NCBI GenBank assembly: GCA_002297935.1 | Contig: DBLC01000178.1 | Span: forward strand, 3,994-9,461 | Reading direction: 5' to 3' | DNA length: 5,468 nucleotides | Source of the DNA: Dialister sp. UBA734 | GTDB lineage: Bacteria; Bacillota; Negativicutes; Veillonellales; Dialisteraceae | Part shown: in pieces, positions 5,344-5,468 of the stretch | Position numbering within the stretch: position 1 is the stretch's first letter | How the letters are laid out: each line of letters starts with the position of its first letter | Program-made: the position numbers and the translations under genes | Notes under the pieces: model-generated | Databases searched by the model: none | Seen by the model: the letters and a program-made list of their open reading frames with translations, nothing else | What the model was told of the DNA's origin: nothing

Positions 5344-5406
5344 CTGATTCCTAATTCCTAGGGCCTAGTCACCAGTCACCAGTCACCAGTCACCAGTCAC
5401 CAGTCA
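5344..5406 (+). repeat. Compound heptamer array, right copy
   Basis: Nine consecutive in-phase heptamers: CTGATTC, CTAATTC, CTAGGGC, CTAGTCA, then five perfect CCAGTCA. The CTAGNNN and CCAGTCA types therefore merge in one array without a phase change, showing they are one family. Confidence 0.9.
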
Positions 5407-5468
5407 CCCAATATTCTATCACGCTTATATAAACAGTAGTATTAGAGCAATGCTGTTAAGTTAAGGAT

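Noticed and set aside
5344..5406. CRISPR array
   Set aside because: Units are 7 nt and contiguous with no spacers; this is a simple tandem repeat.

Overview
The window carries two complete genes, both on the minus strand, in the order speF (inducible-type ornithine decarboxylase) then potE (putrescine:ornithine antiporter). The rest, about 1.95 kb or a little over a third of the window, is AT-rich intergenic DNA unusually dense in short periodic repeats and inverted repeats. Both genes have strong Shine-Dalgarno sequences (GGAGGG and AAGGAG), and speF appears to start at GTG. The moderate G+C of the coding DNA, the strong ribosome sites and the heptamer and nonamer repeats point to a Firmicutes-type genome, possibly a Negativicutes member such as the Acidaminococcaceae. 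That placement is an impression, not a result; the proteins themselves closely resemble enterobacterial SpeF and PotE.

Region by region (plus-strand coordinates): 1-884 holds no convincing gene. It contains a nonamer array (84-123), a weak minus-strand terminator-like hairpin (139-162), a 237-bp nested palindrome (329-565) with a perfect 25-bp core and a parS-like site in its right arm, a two-way terminator (598-635), a plus-strand terminator (663-705) and a cluster of heptamer repeats (710-878). potE occupies 885-2231. The 338-bp gap 2232-2569 holds two oppositely oriented nonamer arrays that could pair as a roughly 35-bp stem in the speF-potE transcript, and no clear terminator. speF occupies 2570-4744. 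The upstream region 4745-5468 holds a possible 51-codon leader ORF (4815-4970), a nonamer array (5060-5104), a minus-strand terminator (5221-5245) and a heptamer array (5344-5406). I found no sigma-70 promoter there that I would defend.

Together SpeF and PotE form the classic ornithine decarboxylation module: PotE imports ornithine in exchange for putrescine, and SpeF decarboxylates ornithine, consuming a cytoplasmic proton and giving putrescine and CO2. In enterobacteria the pair supports acid tolerance and putrescine export. The genes are ordinary. The unusual part of the window is the intergenic repeat architecture: two short-period families (9 nt and 7 nt) occurring on both sides of the gene pair, plus a large foldback with a parS-like sequence.
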